Origin: Chloroflexota bacterium
Lineage (GTDB): Bacteria; Chloroflexota; Dehalococcoidia; Lucifugimonadales; UBA3495
Assembly (NCBI GenBank): GCA_028875055.1
Contig: JAPPGG010000072.1
Location: forward strand, 1-51,031
Direction: 5' to 3'
Length of the DNA: 51,031 nt
Made by a program: the position numbers and the translations under genes. The first letter of the stretch is position 1, and the number at the start of each line of letters is the position of its first letter. Of this stretch, positions 15,735 through 25,732 are shown one piece after another. The notes beneath the pieces were generated by a model. It was not told the DNA's origin and did not search any database. It saw only the letters and a program-made list of their open reading frames with translations.

Positions 15735-17576
15735 CTACAGGGACTCCGCCAGTACGGGTTTGATGGCCGCCACCAGGGCAGGAAGGTACTCTTCCCAGTC
15801 GCCAACGATTCCAACGTCCGCTGCCTTGAATATGGGATGGCGCCGGTTGCTGTTCAGGGCGATGATGACGCCGGCCTTTTGAATGCCCACCGTGTGGTCG
15901 AACACGCCGCGAATGCCCACGGCCAGGTAAACCCGCGGAGCGATGGTGCGGCCGCTGATGCCCACCTGCACCTGGTGGGGCAGCCAGCCCGCATGCACGA
16001 CATTGCGGGTGGTGGCCACGGTGGCGCCGATCTCAGTTGCCAGGGAGCGGACCCTGGGCAGGTTTTCCGGGCCACCGATGCCCATGCCGGCGCCCAGCAC
16101 AACTTCGGCCTGGGCCAGGGCGATGCCGCCCGGGTCGTCTTCAAAGTGAGTTTCAAGGATGGTGATGTCGTCTCCCTCGAAGGGATTGGCTGCCAGTTCC
16201 TCCAGCACGGCGGAGGCGTCCGCTTCCGGCTGGATGGGAGTCAACAGCCCGGGGCGCAGCGTTACCAGGTTCGGCAGCGTCTTGGACAGGATAGGCGCAA
16301 TGACATTGCCGCCCAGGGCCGGCTTGAGCTGCACCAGCCTTCCTTCGCCGTCAATCTCCAGGTCGATGGCGTCCCCGGTGAGCCCGAGGCCCAGGCGGGC
16401 GGCGATGCGGGAAGCCAGGTCGCGACCGTCGGCGGTGGCGGCAAAAAGCACGGCATAGGGACGCTCGGCGTCCAGGATGCCGGCCAGGGTATTGGCAACG
16501 CTCCGGCCGCACACAGGACCCAGGCTGGAGTTGTCCAGGGTGAGGACCCGGTCGGCTCCGTAAGCGGCCAGGGTTTCAACCGTGTCTGCGTCCGCTTCCC
16601 CGATGAGGACCGCCACCACCTGGCTGCGGGTGGTCTCGGTCAACTGGCGGGCTTTGCCCAGCAGCTCCAGGGTTACCCGCCTGAGGCCTGCCTGGGCGGT
16701 TTCCGCCACCACCCAGATGGCCCGGCCCTTTTCCTCCGGGTAGCGGGTGGCGTCAAGTGCAGAAGGTTGGTCGTCGGCCGGAGTGTCGGTGGATTCCAGG
16801 CCTTCCAGCAGTAACCGGACTACCTGCTGGGCGGCATCCTCCGGGGTCTGTTCCTCAATCATAATGCCCTGGCGGGTGGGCTCGACCAGGCGGATGTCTT
16901 CAACCCAGGTGGGGGAGCCTTCCAGTCCGAACTGGGACAAGTCTTCGGTCAACTGGCTGCAGGTCAGTTCCTCCACCGGCCTTTCCTGGGCCTCTGCCAT
17001 CTGCTGCCTGTTGGCAAAGGTCTCGGCGGCCACACCCTCCGTAACGCAGACCACCGCCGGCAAGGGGCACTCGATCACCTGGTAGCCCTCATCGGTGATG
17101 CGCTCCGCAACCACCGTGTTGGTGTCGGGGCGATAGTCCAGCTTTCTCACCTGGCTGATATGGGGCAATCCCAGGAGCTCGGCCAGTTCCGGCCCCACCT
17201 GCCCGGTTTCCGCGTCGCTGCTGTTGCGACCGCAGACGATAAGGTCGGGCTGCTCCCGCTGCAGCGCCAGGCCCAGCGCGCGGGCGGTCGCCAGGGTGTC
17301 AGAGCCGGCCAGGGCCCGGTCGGTAAGCAGAATGCCGCGGTCTGCGCCCAGGGCCATGCAGGTTACGAGGCCGTCCCGGGCCTGGGGTGGGCCCATGGAT
17401 ACGGCGACCACCTCGTCCCCCGGACCTGATTTCAACTCTACGGCGCGGACGAGGCCCAGGACGTCGAAGGGGTTTACCTCGGAGGGAACACCGTCCCTTA
17501 CGATGGTCTTCTTTTCGTAGTCGAAGGTTATTCGAGAGACGACGGGAACGTATTTGACACAGACGGCCGTCTTCAT
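15735..17576 (-). CDS. Single-chain electron transfer flavoprotein (EtfB-EtfA fusion)
   Basis: The 613-residue product joins two normally separate subunits. Residues 1-265 match EtfB, with 'MKTAVCVKYVP' at the start and the nucleotide motif 'DAETGQVGPELAELLG'. A linker of about 20 residues (DQPSALDATRYPEEK) follows. Residues 285-613 match EtfA: domain I, then the FAD domain with 'GAGMGIGGPENLPRVRSLA' and 'AVGIRGVFDHTVGIQKAGV', ending 'PIFKAADVGIVGDWEEYLPAL'. ETF carries electrons from acyl-CoA dehydrogenases to the quinone pool. The C-terminal FAD loop reads 'VGISGRTIAP' where most EtfA proteins have VGQTGK. It lies between the acyl-CoA dehydrogenase operon and pncB, all on one strand. Confidence 0.92.
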   Translation of the reverse strand: MKTAVCVKYVPVVSRITFDYEKKTIVRDGVPSEVNPFDVLGLVRAVELKSGPGDEVVAVSMGPPQARDGLVTCMALGADRGILLTDRALAGSDTLATARALGLALQREQPDLIVCGRNSSDAETGQVGPELAELLGLPHISQVRKLDYRPDTNTVVAERITDEGYQVIECPLPAVVCVTEGVAAETFANRQQMAEAQERPVEELTCSQLTEDLSQFGLEGSPTWVEDIRLVEPTRQGIMIEEQTPEDAAQQVVRLLLEGLESTDTPADDQPSALDATRYPEEKGRAIWVVAETAQAGLRRVTLELLGKARQLTETTRSQVVAVLIGEADADTVETLAAYGADRVLTLDNSSLGPVCGRSVANTLAGILDAERPYAVLFAATADGRDLASRIAARLGLGLTGDAIDLEIDGEGRLVQLKPALGGNVIAPILSKTLPNLVTLRPGLLTPIQPEADASAVLEELAANPFEGDDITILETHFEDDPGGIALAQAEVVLGAGMGIGGPENLPRVRSLATEIGATVATTRNVVHAGWLPHQVQVGISGRTIAPRVYLAVGIRGVFDHTVGIQKAGVIIALNSNRRHPIFKAADVGIVGDWEEYLPALVAAIKPVLAESL

Positions 17577-17629
17577 TCAGCTTCTCCTTGCCGGCTTGAC
17601 CGGTCGCGGGCCGGCGCAATTACTTTGCT

Positions 17630-19015
17630 TCAGTCTTCAGCGACTCCCTGCTGTTCCATGAGGCTGCCCTGGACCTGGCTGGTCAGGCGCTGCAGGGCCG
17701 GGCTCAGGGTAACCGGATAGCGGGGTGGGCTTACTATTTGCTTGAAGTGGTCTTCCAGGCAGGCAAAGTCGGCAGTGAACCGGTCGCGCATATCAGAGAG
17801 GGCGGGTTCGGGCCGCGTCTTCTTCCCTGCCTCCATGACCGTCTGCAAAAGCCGCTCCCCGGCAGGTAGCTGCTCATCCTGCAGGGTGACCACGTCCCTT
17901 TCGAAACAGCCATTTCCATCCCTTAGCCGGTAAACCTGCTTGGCGCCGGGGGGTGATATCTTGTCGGTGCTGAGTTTCATAACCGGCCGGCCGTCGTAGC
18001 AGGACAGCTTGTAGGACATGTCGGTGTAGGGGGCGTCGGCGGAAGTACCAACCCTGGTCCCCACACCGAAAATGTCGATGGGCGCTCCCGACCGGACAAG
18101 TTTGTGAATCTCATACTCGTCCAGCCCGCCGCTGGCGACGATTTGCACGTAGGGCAGGCCGGCGTGGTCCAGTATTTGACGCACCTGGCGGCTCAGTTCG
18201 CCGTAATCCCCGGAATCCAACCGGACGCCTACCAGGCGATGGCCGTCGTTCTCCATTTCCCGGCCCACCTGGGCGGCGTTGCGCGCCCCCTCGATGGTGT
18301 CGTAGGTGTCCAGCAGCAAGATAGTGCGCTGAGGGAAGGCTCCGGCATAGGCGCGGAAGGCTTCCAACTCGGTGGGGAAGGAAGTGATCATGGAGTGGGC
18401 CATGGTTCCGGCCGGCGGAATTCCGTACCGCCGGGCCGCAAGCACGTTGCTGGTGGACTGGAATCCGGCGATGTACCCGGAGCGGGCCATGGTCAATGCT
18501 CCGTCCACACCCGGGGCGCGGCGGGCCCCAAAGTCTGAGAGAACCCGGCCCTGTGCCGCCCAGAAGCAGCGTGCTGCCTTGGTGGCCTGGAGGCTCTGAA
18601 GGTTCAGGCGATTGATTATAAGGGTCTCCACCAACTGGGCTTCGATTACAGGGGCGGTTACTTCCAGGATGGGCTCGTTGGCAAAAAAGATACGTCCCTC
18701 CGGCAGGGCGCGCACACTGCCGGTAAACCGCAAGTCTCCCAGGTAGTCCAGGAAGTCAGGGGTAAACATGCCGGTTTCGCTGAGGTATTGCCGGGCGCCG
18801 TCGCCGAAGCTGACGCCCTGAAGGAAGTCCAGGGTGTCCTCCAGCCCGGCGCACACCATGTAGCCGCGATCGGGCGGGTAACTCCGGATGAAGAGATCGA
18901 AAGTGGCTTCGGCCGTCATTGCCTGGGCAAAATAGGTCTGGGCCATGGTCAACTCGTACAGGTCGGTGAACAGGCCCAGGTCGGCGCGGGTCGTGTGGTA
19001 TGCCCTCTGGTTCAT
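17630..19015 (-). CDS. pncB: Nicotinate phosphoribosyltransferase
   Basis: The product (461 residues from ATG 19015) makes nicotinate mononucleotide from nicotinate and PRPP in NAD salvage. 'LGLFTDLYELTMAQTYF' is the diagnostic N-terminus. 'GIPPAGTMAHSMITSF' carries the conserved His region, and 'VGVRLDSGDYGEL' with 'GVGTRVGTSADAPY' form the phosphate-binding parts. The longer frame to 19273 runs through the promoter at 19067-19096, so ATG 19015 is the better start even though its Shine-Dalgarno is weak. The ETF gene follows after a 53-base gap and may be read from the same transcript. Confidence 0.92.
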   Translation of the reverse strand: MNQRAYHTTRADLGLFTDLYELTMAQTYFAQAMTAEATFDLFIRSYPPDRGYMVCAGLEDTLDFLQGVSFGDGARQYLSETGMFTPDFLDYLGDLRFTGSVRALPEGRIFFANEPILEVTAPVIEAQLVETLIINRLNLQSLQATKAARCFWAAQGRVLSDFGARRAPGVDGALTMARSGYIAGFQSTSNVLAARRYGIPPAGTMAHSMITSFPTELEAFRAYAGAFPQRTILLLDTYDTIEGARNAAQVGREMENDGHRLVGVRLDSGDYGELSRQVRQILDHAGLPYVQIVASGGLDEYEIHKLVRSGAPIDIFGVGTRVGTSADAPYTDMSYKLSCYDGRPVMKLSTDKISPPGAKQVYRLRDGNGCFERDVVTLQDEQLPAGERLLQTVMEAGKKTRPEPALSDMRDRFTADFACLEDHFKQIVSPPRYPVTLSPALQRLTSQVQGSLMEQQGVAED

Positions 19016-19066
19016 TTTATTGCCATTCAGGCGATGGAAAGGCAGGTTTGAGCCCTGTTTCGGGCT

Positions 19067-19096
19067 ATTATGTTTGGGCCCTCCCAGGTATGTCAA
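19067..19096 (-). promoter_or_regulatory. Sigma70-type promoter for pncB
   Basis: On the minus strand TTGACA (complement of 19091-19096), 18 bases, CATAAT (complement of 19067-19072). The start would lie near 19060, 45 bases before ATG 19015. The match to consensus is strong. Confidence 0.65.
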
Positions 19097-19266
19097 ACGG
19101 TTTGCCCTCGAAGGAGGGGCGTCGCCCAGCCCGGGCTGGTGGCCGGATGGGGCCCGTTCCTCAATCCTGACCGACAGAGGCGTATGTTTGATTGATTCAG
19201 GTGAATTTGTTGCGATATTCGTAATGAAACAAGGTCCGCAGCCTTGACATAGTGCATTGGCGGCAT

Positions 19267-19295
19267 TTGACACTGGTGCCGTCCTTGTTTATTAT
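19267..19295 (+). promoter_or_regulatory. Sigma70-type promoter for the SAM-riboswitch transcript
   Basis: TTGACA (19267-19272), 17 bases, TATTAT (19290-19295). Transcription would begin near 19302, about 40 bases before the riboswitch core. A second TTGACA lies at 19244-19249 without a matching -10. Confidence 0.75.
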
Positions 19296-19339
19296 AGCCC
19301 TGCGCAAATGGCTTAAAAACTTAATACTAATATCTGGGA

Positions 19340-19468
19340 CCCTTATCCAGATCGGCAGAGGGAACGGCCCGATGAAGCCAGGCAACCGGCCCCGGTGGCA
19401 GCGCCGCCAGGGGCGAGGTGCTAAATCCGGCCTCTCCCCGGTTTTGTGGGGAAGAGGAAAGATGAGGG
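19340..19468 (+). ncRNA. SAM-I (S-box) riboswitch
   Basis: This is the aptamer of the S-adenosylmethionine riboswitch. The conserved core is present in order: CTTATC at 19342-19347, GAGGGAACGGCCCGATGAAG (about 19358-19377), CCAGGCAACCGG, then GGTGCTAAATCC, which supplies the P4/J4-1 region. P1 closes with CCCTTATC (19340-19347) against GATGAGGG (19461-19468), 8 bp with one G-T. High SAM should stabilise P1 and allow the terminator at 19488-19513 to form. It precedes mtnA, which fits sulfur/SAM homeostasis. Confidence 0.95.
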
Positions 19469-19487
19469 AGCGGAACTACATTTCTGT

Positions 19488-19513
19488 GCTTCTCTCAACG
19501 GGAAGCTTTTTTT
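19488..19513 (+). terminator. Riboswitch-controlled intrinsic terminator
   Basis: GCTTCTC (19488-19494) pairs with GGGAAGC (19500-19506) around a 5-base loop and is followed by seven T. The 3' strand of P1 (GAGGGAG, 19464-19470) can instead pair with TTCTCTC (19490-19496), making a mutually exclusive antiterminator. This is the usual SAM-I off-switch. Confidence 0.88.
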
Positions 19514-19545
19514 ATGCCCGGAATTATCCGGGGGAGTAACCGGCC

Positions 19546-20601
19546 TTGAACGAAATTCGCCCGATACTGTGGGACGACGGAACCCTGAAACTTCTTGACC
19601 AGACCAGGCTGCCGGCAGAAGAGGTGGTGGTCGAAATCAACGACTATCGCGGCGCCGTGGCCGCCATCCGGGATATGCAGGTGCGCGGGGCTCCCGCCAT
19701 CGGAGTGACTGCCGCATATGCCGTGGTGATGGCGGCAACCGAACTGGCCACCACTGACCATGTCAGCGTTGACCGGGCCAGTTTTCTGGCTGCCCTCAGG
19801 GAGGCGGGAACGGTGATCAACGCCGCCCGTCCCACGGCCGTCAACCTGCAGTGGGCCGTCCGCCGGATGCTGGAAGTAGCGGAGTCGGAGCCGGACCTGT
19901 CGCAGGTGAACCATCGGCTGCTGGCTGAAGCCAAAGGCATCCAGGTTGAGGACGAAGAGATCAACCGGCGGATGGGAGACAACGGCAAGGAGCTGATGCC
20001 CGAGGGCGGCGCCGTGCTGACCCATTGCAACACCGGGGCGTTGGCTACCTCCGCTTTCGGGACGGCCCTGGGCGTCATCCGGGCCGGCTGGGAGTCGGGA
20101 CGCCGGTTCCAGGTGTTCAACACCGAGACCCGCCCCTTCCTGCAGGGCGCGCGCCTTACTTCCTGGGAGTTCCAGCAGCTGGGGATTCCCGCGACGCTGA
20201 TCGTGGATTCCGCAGCGGGGATAATGATGCAGCACGGTGAGATCAGCTGTGTGATTACCGGCGCAGACCGGATTGCGGCCAACGGGGACACCGCCAACAA
20301 GATTGGCACCTATTCGCTGGCCGTGCTGGCCCGGGAGAATGGCATTCCCTTCTACGTTGCCGCTCCTACCAGCACCGTGGACCTGAGCCTGGACACCGGC
20401 GAGGATATTGAAATCGAGCAGCGGGCGGGGTCCGAAGTTACCCACTTCCAGGGAACGCCCACGGCGCCAGTGGGAGTAGAAGCGTTGAACCCGGCATTTG
20501 ACGTGACGCCCCATCGTTACATAACCGCTATCGTCACGGAGAACGGCGTGGCCCGCGCTCCCTTCGTGGAGAGCCTGAAACTGGCGACAGGAAATTCCTG
20601 A
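19546..20601 (+). CDS. mtnA: S-methyl-5-thioribose-1-phosphate isomerase
   Basis: MtnA converts methylthioribose-1-phosphate to the ribulose form in methylthioadenosine recycling. The 351-residue product has 'MQVRGAPAIGVTAAYAV' for phosphate binding. Catalytic Cys161 lies in 'THCNTGALAT' and Asp241 in 'TGADRIAANGDTANKIGTY', both at the positions seen in Bacillus MtnA. The start is TTG 19546; GGGGGAG lies about 10 bases upstream. It is the first gene after the SAM-I riboswitch terminator, so it is the direct target of SAM control. No mtnB, mtnC or mtnD gene is in the window, so the later fate of the product is open. Confidence 0.93.
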   Translation: MNEIRPILWDDGTLKLLDQTRLPAEEVVVEINDYRGAVAAIRDMQVRGAPAIGVTAAYAVVMAATELATTDHVSVDRASFLAALREAGTVINAARPTAVNLQWAVRRMLEVAESEPDLSQVNHRLLAEAKGIQVEDEEINRRMGDNGKELMPEGGAVLTHCNTGALATSAFGTALGVIRAGWESGRRFQVFNTETRPFLQGARLTSWEFQQLGIPATLIVDSAAGIMMQHGEISCVITGADRIAANGDTANKIGTYSLAVLARENGIPFYVAAPTSTVDLSLDTGEDIEIEQRAGSEVTHFQGTPTAPVGVEALNPAFDVTPHRYITAIVTENGVARAPFVESLKLATGNS

Positions 20602-20641
20602 TGTTCCAGCTGAATCATTTACGGCAAGGATGTACGCACAT

Positions 20642-21733
20642 ATGACTGCTTCCGACCAGCAAACCCGCCGGCGCATGGCCCGCACCGGCCTGACCGTTTA
20701 CGACCCGGACAAGGCCTGCGAGGGGTATCTTCTCTATGCCCCCATGGCGGGCGGCGGCGAAGTTTACCTGGTGGACAATAACGGCCAGGAAGCGCACCGC
20801 TGGAACCTGCCGCATCCACCGGGCTTGTACGGTTACCTGCTGCCCAACGGCAACCTGTTTTACGGCGGCAAGACGCGGGACGAGACCTGGGACCGGTTCC
20901 CCTCCTGGAAGCGGTTCAAGGGCGGCGTGATGCTGGAGGCCGACTGGAACGGAAACGTGGTATGGGAACACGCTGACTCCGACCACCACCACGACGCCCG
21001 GCGCACCCCGGAGGGAGGAGCGCTGTATATGACCGTGGAGCTTATGGATCCGGCCCTGGTTTCCCGGGTCAAGGGAGGCGTGCCGGGAACCGATGCCGAG
21101 GGCATGTGGGCGGACGTGCTGGTGGAAGTGGACAGCTCCGGCAACCGGGTCTGGGAATGGCATGCCGCCGAGCATCTGGACCCGGAGCGGCACGTCATTA
21201 CGTTCAATGACCTGAGGGACGAGTGGAGCCACGGCAACACGGTGGCGCCCCTGGACGGCGACCGGGTGATGTTCAGCTTCCGCAACATCTCCACGGTGGG
21301 AATAATAGACAAGAGGTCCGGCGAAATTGTCTGGCAACTGGGGGACACGGTGCTGGCGCAACAGCATGACCCGAACCTGCTGCCCAATGGAAACGTGCTG
21401 ATTTACGACAACGGTTCGCACCGGAAGAACGTCGGCCTGCCTTTTTCGCGGGTGCTGGAGGTAAATCCGGCCAGCAATGAGATCGTCTGGCAGTACCAGG
21501 ACTCGCCGCCGTACAACTTTTTCAGTCCCTACATTTCGGGCGCCCGGCGGCTGCCCAACGGCAATACCTTGATCACCGAGGGCATGTTTGGCCGGATGTT
21601 CCAGGTCACGGCCAAGGGCGAGGTGGTCTGGGAGTATATCAACCCCTACTTCTACGAAGATGCCGAGGGGCAGGTGGTAAACCGGGTGTTCCGTTCGACC
21701 TTCTGCACACCGGACCAGGTACCCAACCTGTAG
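20642..21733 (+). CDS. Arylsulfotransferase-fold (ASST-like) beta-propeller protein
   Basis: The 363-residue product (367 residues if ATG 20630 is used) has repeats of the 'GNVVWEHADSDHHHDA', 'GNRVWEW' and 'GEIVWQLGD' type, plus 'LPNGNVLIYDNG' blades. This is the arylsulfotransferase (ArnS/ASST) propeller pattern, and the His-rich segment HADSDHHHD matches its conserved region. No signal peptide is visible, so it is probably cytoplasmic. ATG 20642 is preferred because AAGGA ends 11 bases before it, while 20630 overlaps that site. It lies 40 bases behind mtnA and 8 bases before the next gene, so it belongs to the riboswitch transcript. Its link to methylthioadenosine recycling is not known. 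Confidence 0.82.
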   Translation: MTASDQQTRRRMARTGLTVYDPDKACEGYLLYAPMAGGGEVYLVDNNGQEAHRWNLPHPPGLYGYLLPNGNLFYGGKTRDETWDRFPSWKRFKGGVMLEADWNGNVVWEHADSDHHHDARRTPEGGALYMTVELMDPALVSRVKGGVPGTDAEGMWADVLVEVDSSGNRVWEWHAAEHLDPERHVITFNDLRDEWSHGNTVAPLDGDRVMFSFRNISTVGIIDKRSGEIVWQLGDTVLAQQHDPNLLPNGNVLIYDNGSHRKNVGLPFSRVLEVNPASNEIVWQYQDSPPYNFFSPYISGARRLPNGNTLITEGMFGRMFQVTAKGEVVWEYINPYFYEDAEGQVVNRVFRSTFCTPDQVPNL

Positions 21734-21741
21734 GAGCGGGC

Positions 21742-22611
21742 ATGGCTGACCAGGGAGCAACTATAGGCGTAATTGGCGGCAGTGGCCTTTACGACATGGA
21801 GGGCATGACCCACGTCGATTACATTGACGTGGACACCCCCTTCGGCCGGCCCAGCGACAGCGTCGTGGTAGGGACGCTGGAAGGGGTGCGGGTGGCTTTC
21901 CTGCCCCGACACGGACGGGGGCACCGGATTAATCCCACGGGAATTCCGGCCCGGGCCAACATCTACGCCATGAAGGTTCTGGGAGTCCGGCGGCTGGTGT
22001 CAGTCAGCGCCGTCGGCAGCCTCAAGGAGGAGTTTGCCCCCCTGGACCTGGTGGTTCCAGACCAGATAATTGACCGGACCAGGCAGCGGGTCAATACCTT
22101 CTTTGATGAGGGCATTGTTGCTCACGTCGGGTTCGCCGAGCCCTTCTGTCCCGAGGCCAGCCAGGTTATTGAGGGCGCGGGCCGGGAAGTGGGCGTCAAT
22201 ACCCACATGGGCGGGACGATGGTCGTCATGGAGGGCCCCGCCTTCTCGACCAGAGCCGAGTCGCACATGTATCGGTCCTGGGGCGCGGGAATAATTGGCA
22301 TGACCGCATTGCCCGAGGCCAAGCTGGCGCGGGAAGCGGAGATGTGCTACGCCACCATGGCCTGGATAACCGACTACGATTGCTGGCACGAGTCTGAAGA
22401 GACGGTGACGGTGGAAATGGTGGTGCAGAACCTGCTGCACAATGTGGCCCACTCCAAGGAGATGCTGCGGCTGGTAATCCCCCGAATGGGGGCGGCCCAC
22501 TCGTGCGGCTGCAATGCGGCGTTGAAGGACGCCATCATTACGGACCCGCGGGGAATTTCGGAAGAGACCAAGCACAAGCTGTCCCCCATCGTGGGACGCT
22601 ACATCAGCTAG
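21742..22611 (+). CDS. mtnP: S-methyl-5'-thioadenosine phosphorylase
   Basis: The 289-residue product belongs to the MTA/purine nucleoside phosphorylase family: 'IGVIGGSGLYDMEGM' at the start, 'PRHGRGHRINPTGIPARANI' for phosphate, and 'EGPAFSTRAESHMYRSWGA' plus 'DYDCWHES' for substrate. It splits methylthioadenosine with phosphate, giving adenine and the methylthioribose-1-phosphate that MtnA uses. It starts 8 bases after the preceding stop with a TAGGAG site. Residues that separate MTA from purine nucleoside phosphorylases were not checked, so a role on other 6-aminopurine nucleosides is possible. Context favours MTA. Confidence 0.9.
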   Translation: MADQGATIGVIGGSGLYDMEGMTHVDYIDVDTPFGRPSDSVVVGTLEGVRVAFLPRHGRGHRINPTGIPARANIYAMKVLGVRRLVSVSAVGSLKEEFAPLDLVVPDQIIDRTRQRVNTFFDEGIVAHVGFAEPFCPEASQVIEGAGREVGVNTHMGGTMVVMEGPAFSTRAESHMYRSWGAGIIGMTALPEAKLAREAEMCYATMAWITDYDCWHESEETVTVEMVVQNLLHNVAHSKEMLRLVIPRMGAAHSCGCNAALKDAIITDPRGISEETKHKLSPIVGRYIS

Positions 22612-22674
22612 GCAGAAGTTGACCGGCTGAAATCTGGGTGAACAGGGTTTTCATCAGGTAAGGAGGTAATGATC

Positions 22675-23031
22675 ATGCCCAGGCAGGAACCCGGCGAGCC
22701 TTATTTCCGGGTAGATTCCAACGAAGCCAGTTCCATCCTCAACGAGGATGCGGAAGGCGCCGTCGTGGTGGACGTCCGCCGCGATGACGAATGGGAGACC
22801 GGTCATATAACCGGCGCCGTTCACATTCCCATAGACGACCTGCCGGACCGTATAGGCGAGGTGCCCCGGGACAAGAAGGTGCTGTTCATATGCGCCATGG
22901 GCGTCCGCAGCGGCCTGGCCTGCGAAGTGGCTTTCTCCATGGGATACGAAACGGACAACCTTTACAACATTGACGATGGCACTCCGGCCTGGATTGCCGC
23001 GGGTCTCCCGACGACATTCCCGGGCCGGTAG
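22675..23031 (+). CDS. Rhodanese-domain sulfurtransferase
   Basis: The 118-residue single rhodanese domain has 'VVVDVRRDDEWETGHITGAVHIP', read as two pieces (VVVDVRRDDEW, GHITGAVHIP), and the active loop CAMGVR with Cys73. Such proteins carry persulfide sulfur from thiosulfate or cysteine. ATG 22675 is preferred because AGGAGG (22661-22666) is 8 bases upstream; ATG 22669 is too close. It sits between mtnP and ahcY in the SAM-cycle cluster, which suggests a role in sulfur transfer linked to methionine or cysteine metabolism. Confidence 0.88.
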   Translation: MPRQEPGEPYFRVDSNEASSILNEDAEGAVVVDVRRDDEWETGHITGAVHIPIDDLPDRIGEVPRDKKVLFICAMGVRSGLACEVAFSMGYETDNLYNIDDGTPAWIAAGLPTTFPGR

Positions 23032-23074
23032 CGTGCTGCCTCAGGCAGCAAATCTGGAGACGAGAAGGAGTTAA

Positions 23075-24349
<1,275 letters not shown>

Positions 24350-24390
24350 CCTCTCCGGGCTGCGGCCCCGCTCTCAACGAAAACAGGAAA

Positions 24391-24445
24391 GTGGCGTCTC
24401 CGTAGCAGGCCTTATCATTGCCGGACTGCACCGCAGAGGCGCCAC
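24391..24445 (+). promoter_or_regulatory. Structured metK leader, candidate cis-regulatory RNA
   Basis: GTGGCGTCTC (24391-24400) pairs with GAGGCGCCAC (24436-24445), 10 bp with one G-T pair. Inside is a second hairpin, GCAG (24405-24408) with CTGC (24426-24429), extended by CC/GG across a mismatch. Internal-loop bases CGTA and ACCGCA remain. The helix ends 10 bases before the Shine-Dalgarno GGAGG (24456-24460), and no T tract follows. I do not match it to a known SAM, SAH or other riboswitch, so it is a candidate only. Confidence 0.4.
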
Positions 24446-24468
24446 CCAGGAAAATGGAGGATAAACCT

Positions 24469-25686
24469 ATGCCGATACAATTTATGACTTCCCCCAAGTA
24501 CCTTCTGACATCCGAGTCGGTAACCGAGGGTCATCCCGACAAGCTATGCGACCAGATTTCCGACGCGGTTCTGGATGCCGCCCTTTCCGGCGACAACATG
24601 AGCCGGGTAGCCTGTGAGACCGTGGCCACCAAGAACCTGGTCATGGTCACCGGCGAAATTACCACCGGCTCGGACCTGGACTTCAATGAAATCGCCCGCA
24701 CGGTAATGCAGGACATCGGCTATACCGATGTGAAGTACGGCCTGGACGGCAACTCCTGTGGCGTGGTGGCCCACGTCAGCAAGCAGTCCCCCGACATCAG
24801 CAGTGGCGTTACCACCTCGCTGGAGCACCGGGGCGACGCGGAGGCGGACGCCCGCCGGGCGACCGGAGCCGGGGACCAGGGTATGATGGTCGGATTCGCC
24901 TGCAACGAGACCGAGGGTCTCATGCCCCTCACCGTTGATCTCTCTCACCGCCTGGTGGAGAGGCTCTCAAGGGTACGCAAGGATGGGGTTCTTCCTTACC
25001 TGGGCCCCGACGGAAAGTCGCAGGTAACCGTTGAATACCGGCACGGTCGCCCCCACCGGGTGGACGCGGTGGTAATCAGCACCCAGCACGAGGACCAGGA
25101 CGACCGTGAGGCCTTCACCAAGCGGCTGCGCAAGGATATAAAGGAGCACGTAATCGATCCCATCGCCGGCGAACTGATGGATGACGACACCAACATTTAC
25201 GTGAATCCCAGCGGCTGGTTCGTGGTTGGCGGTCCTCAGGGCGATACGGGCTTGACGGGCCGCAAGATCCTGGTGGATACCTACGGCGGAATCGCCCGCC
25301 ACGGCGGCGGCGCCTTCTCGGGCAAGGACCCCACGAAGGTTGACCGCTCCGGCGCCTACGCGGCTCGCTATGTGGCCAAGAACCTGGTGGCCGCCGGCCT
25401 GGCGGACCGGGTGGAGGTCATTGTCTCTTACGCCATTGGCGTTGCCGAACCCATATCGGTTTCGGTGGAGACCTTTGACACCAACCACCTGGACAACGAC
25501 AAGATAGAGGAACTGGTCCGTGACAACTTCGACCTTCGCCCCGGCGCGATCATCGAAGACCTCAACCTGCGGCAGCCCATTTACCGCAATACGGCCGCCT
25601 ACGGGCACTTTGGCCGCACCGATGTGGACCTGCCCTGGGAGCGGACCGACAAGGCGGATATGCTGCGGAAGAAGGCCGGCCTTTAG
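24469..25686 (+). CDS. metK: S-adenosylmethionine synthetase
   Basis: MetK makes SAM from methionine and ATP. The product (405 residues from ATG 24469) has '[20 protein letters not shown]', the ATP motif '[15 protein letters not shown]', and the glycine loop '[17 protein letters not shown]' that holds the triphosphate. ATG 24469 has GGAGG at 24456-24460; the frame can extend to 24418 but would include the structured leader. It is the last methyl-cycle gene of the cluster. Confidence 0.96.
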   Translation: MPIQFMTSPKYLLTSESVTEGHPDKLCDQISDAVLDAALSGDNMSRVACETVATKNLVMVTGEITTGSDLDFNEIARTVMQDIGYTDVKYGLDGNSCGVVAHVSKQSPDISSGVTTSLEHRGDAEADARRATGAGDQGMMVGFACNETEGLMPLTVDLSHRLVERLSRVRKDGVLPYLGPDGKSQVTVEYRHGRPHRVDAVVISTQHEDQDDREAFTKRLRKDIKEHVIDPIAGELMDDDTNIYVNPSGWFVVGGPQGDTGLTGRKILVDTYGGIARHGGGAFSGKDPTKVDRSGAYAARYVAKNLVAAGLADRVEVIVSYAIGVAEPISVSVETFDTNHLDNDKIEELVRDNFDLRPGAIIEDLNLRQPIYRNTAAYGHFGRTDVDLPWERTDKADMLRKKAGL

Positions 25687-25732
25687 GGAAGGTCCCACGC
25701 GGCATAGCTGACATTATCACCGAGGAAAATCT

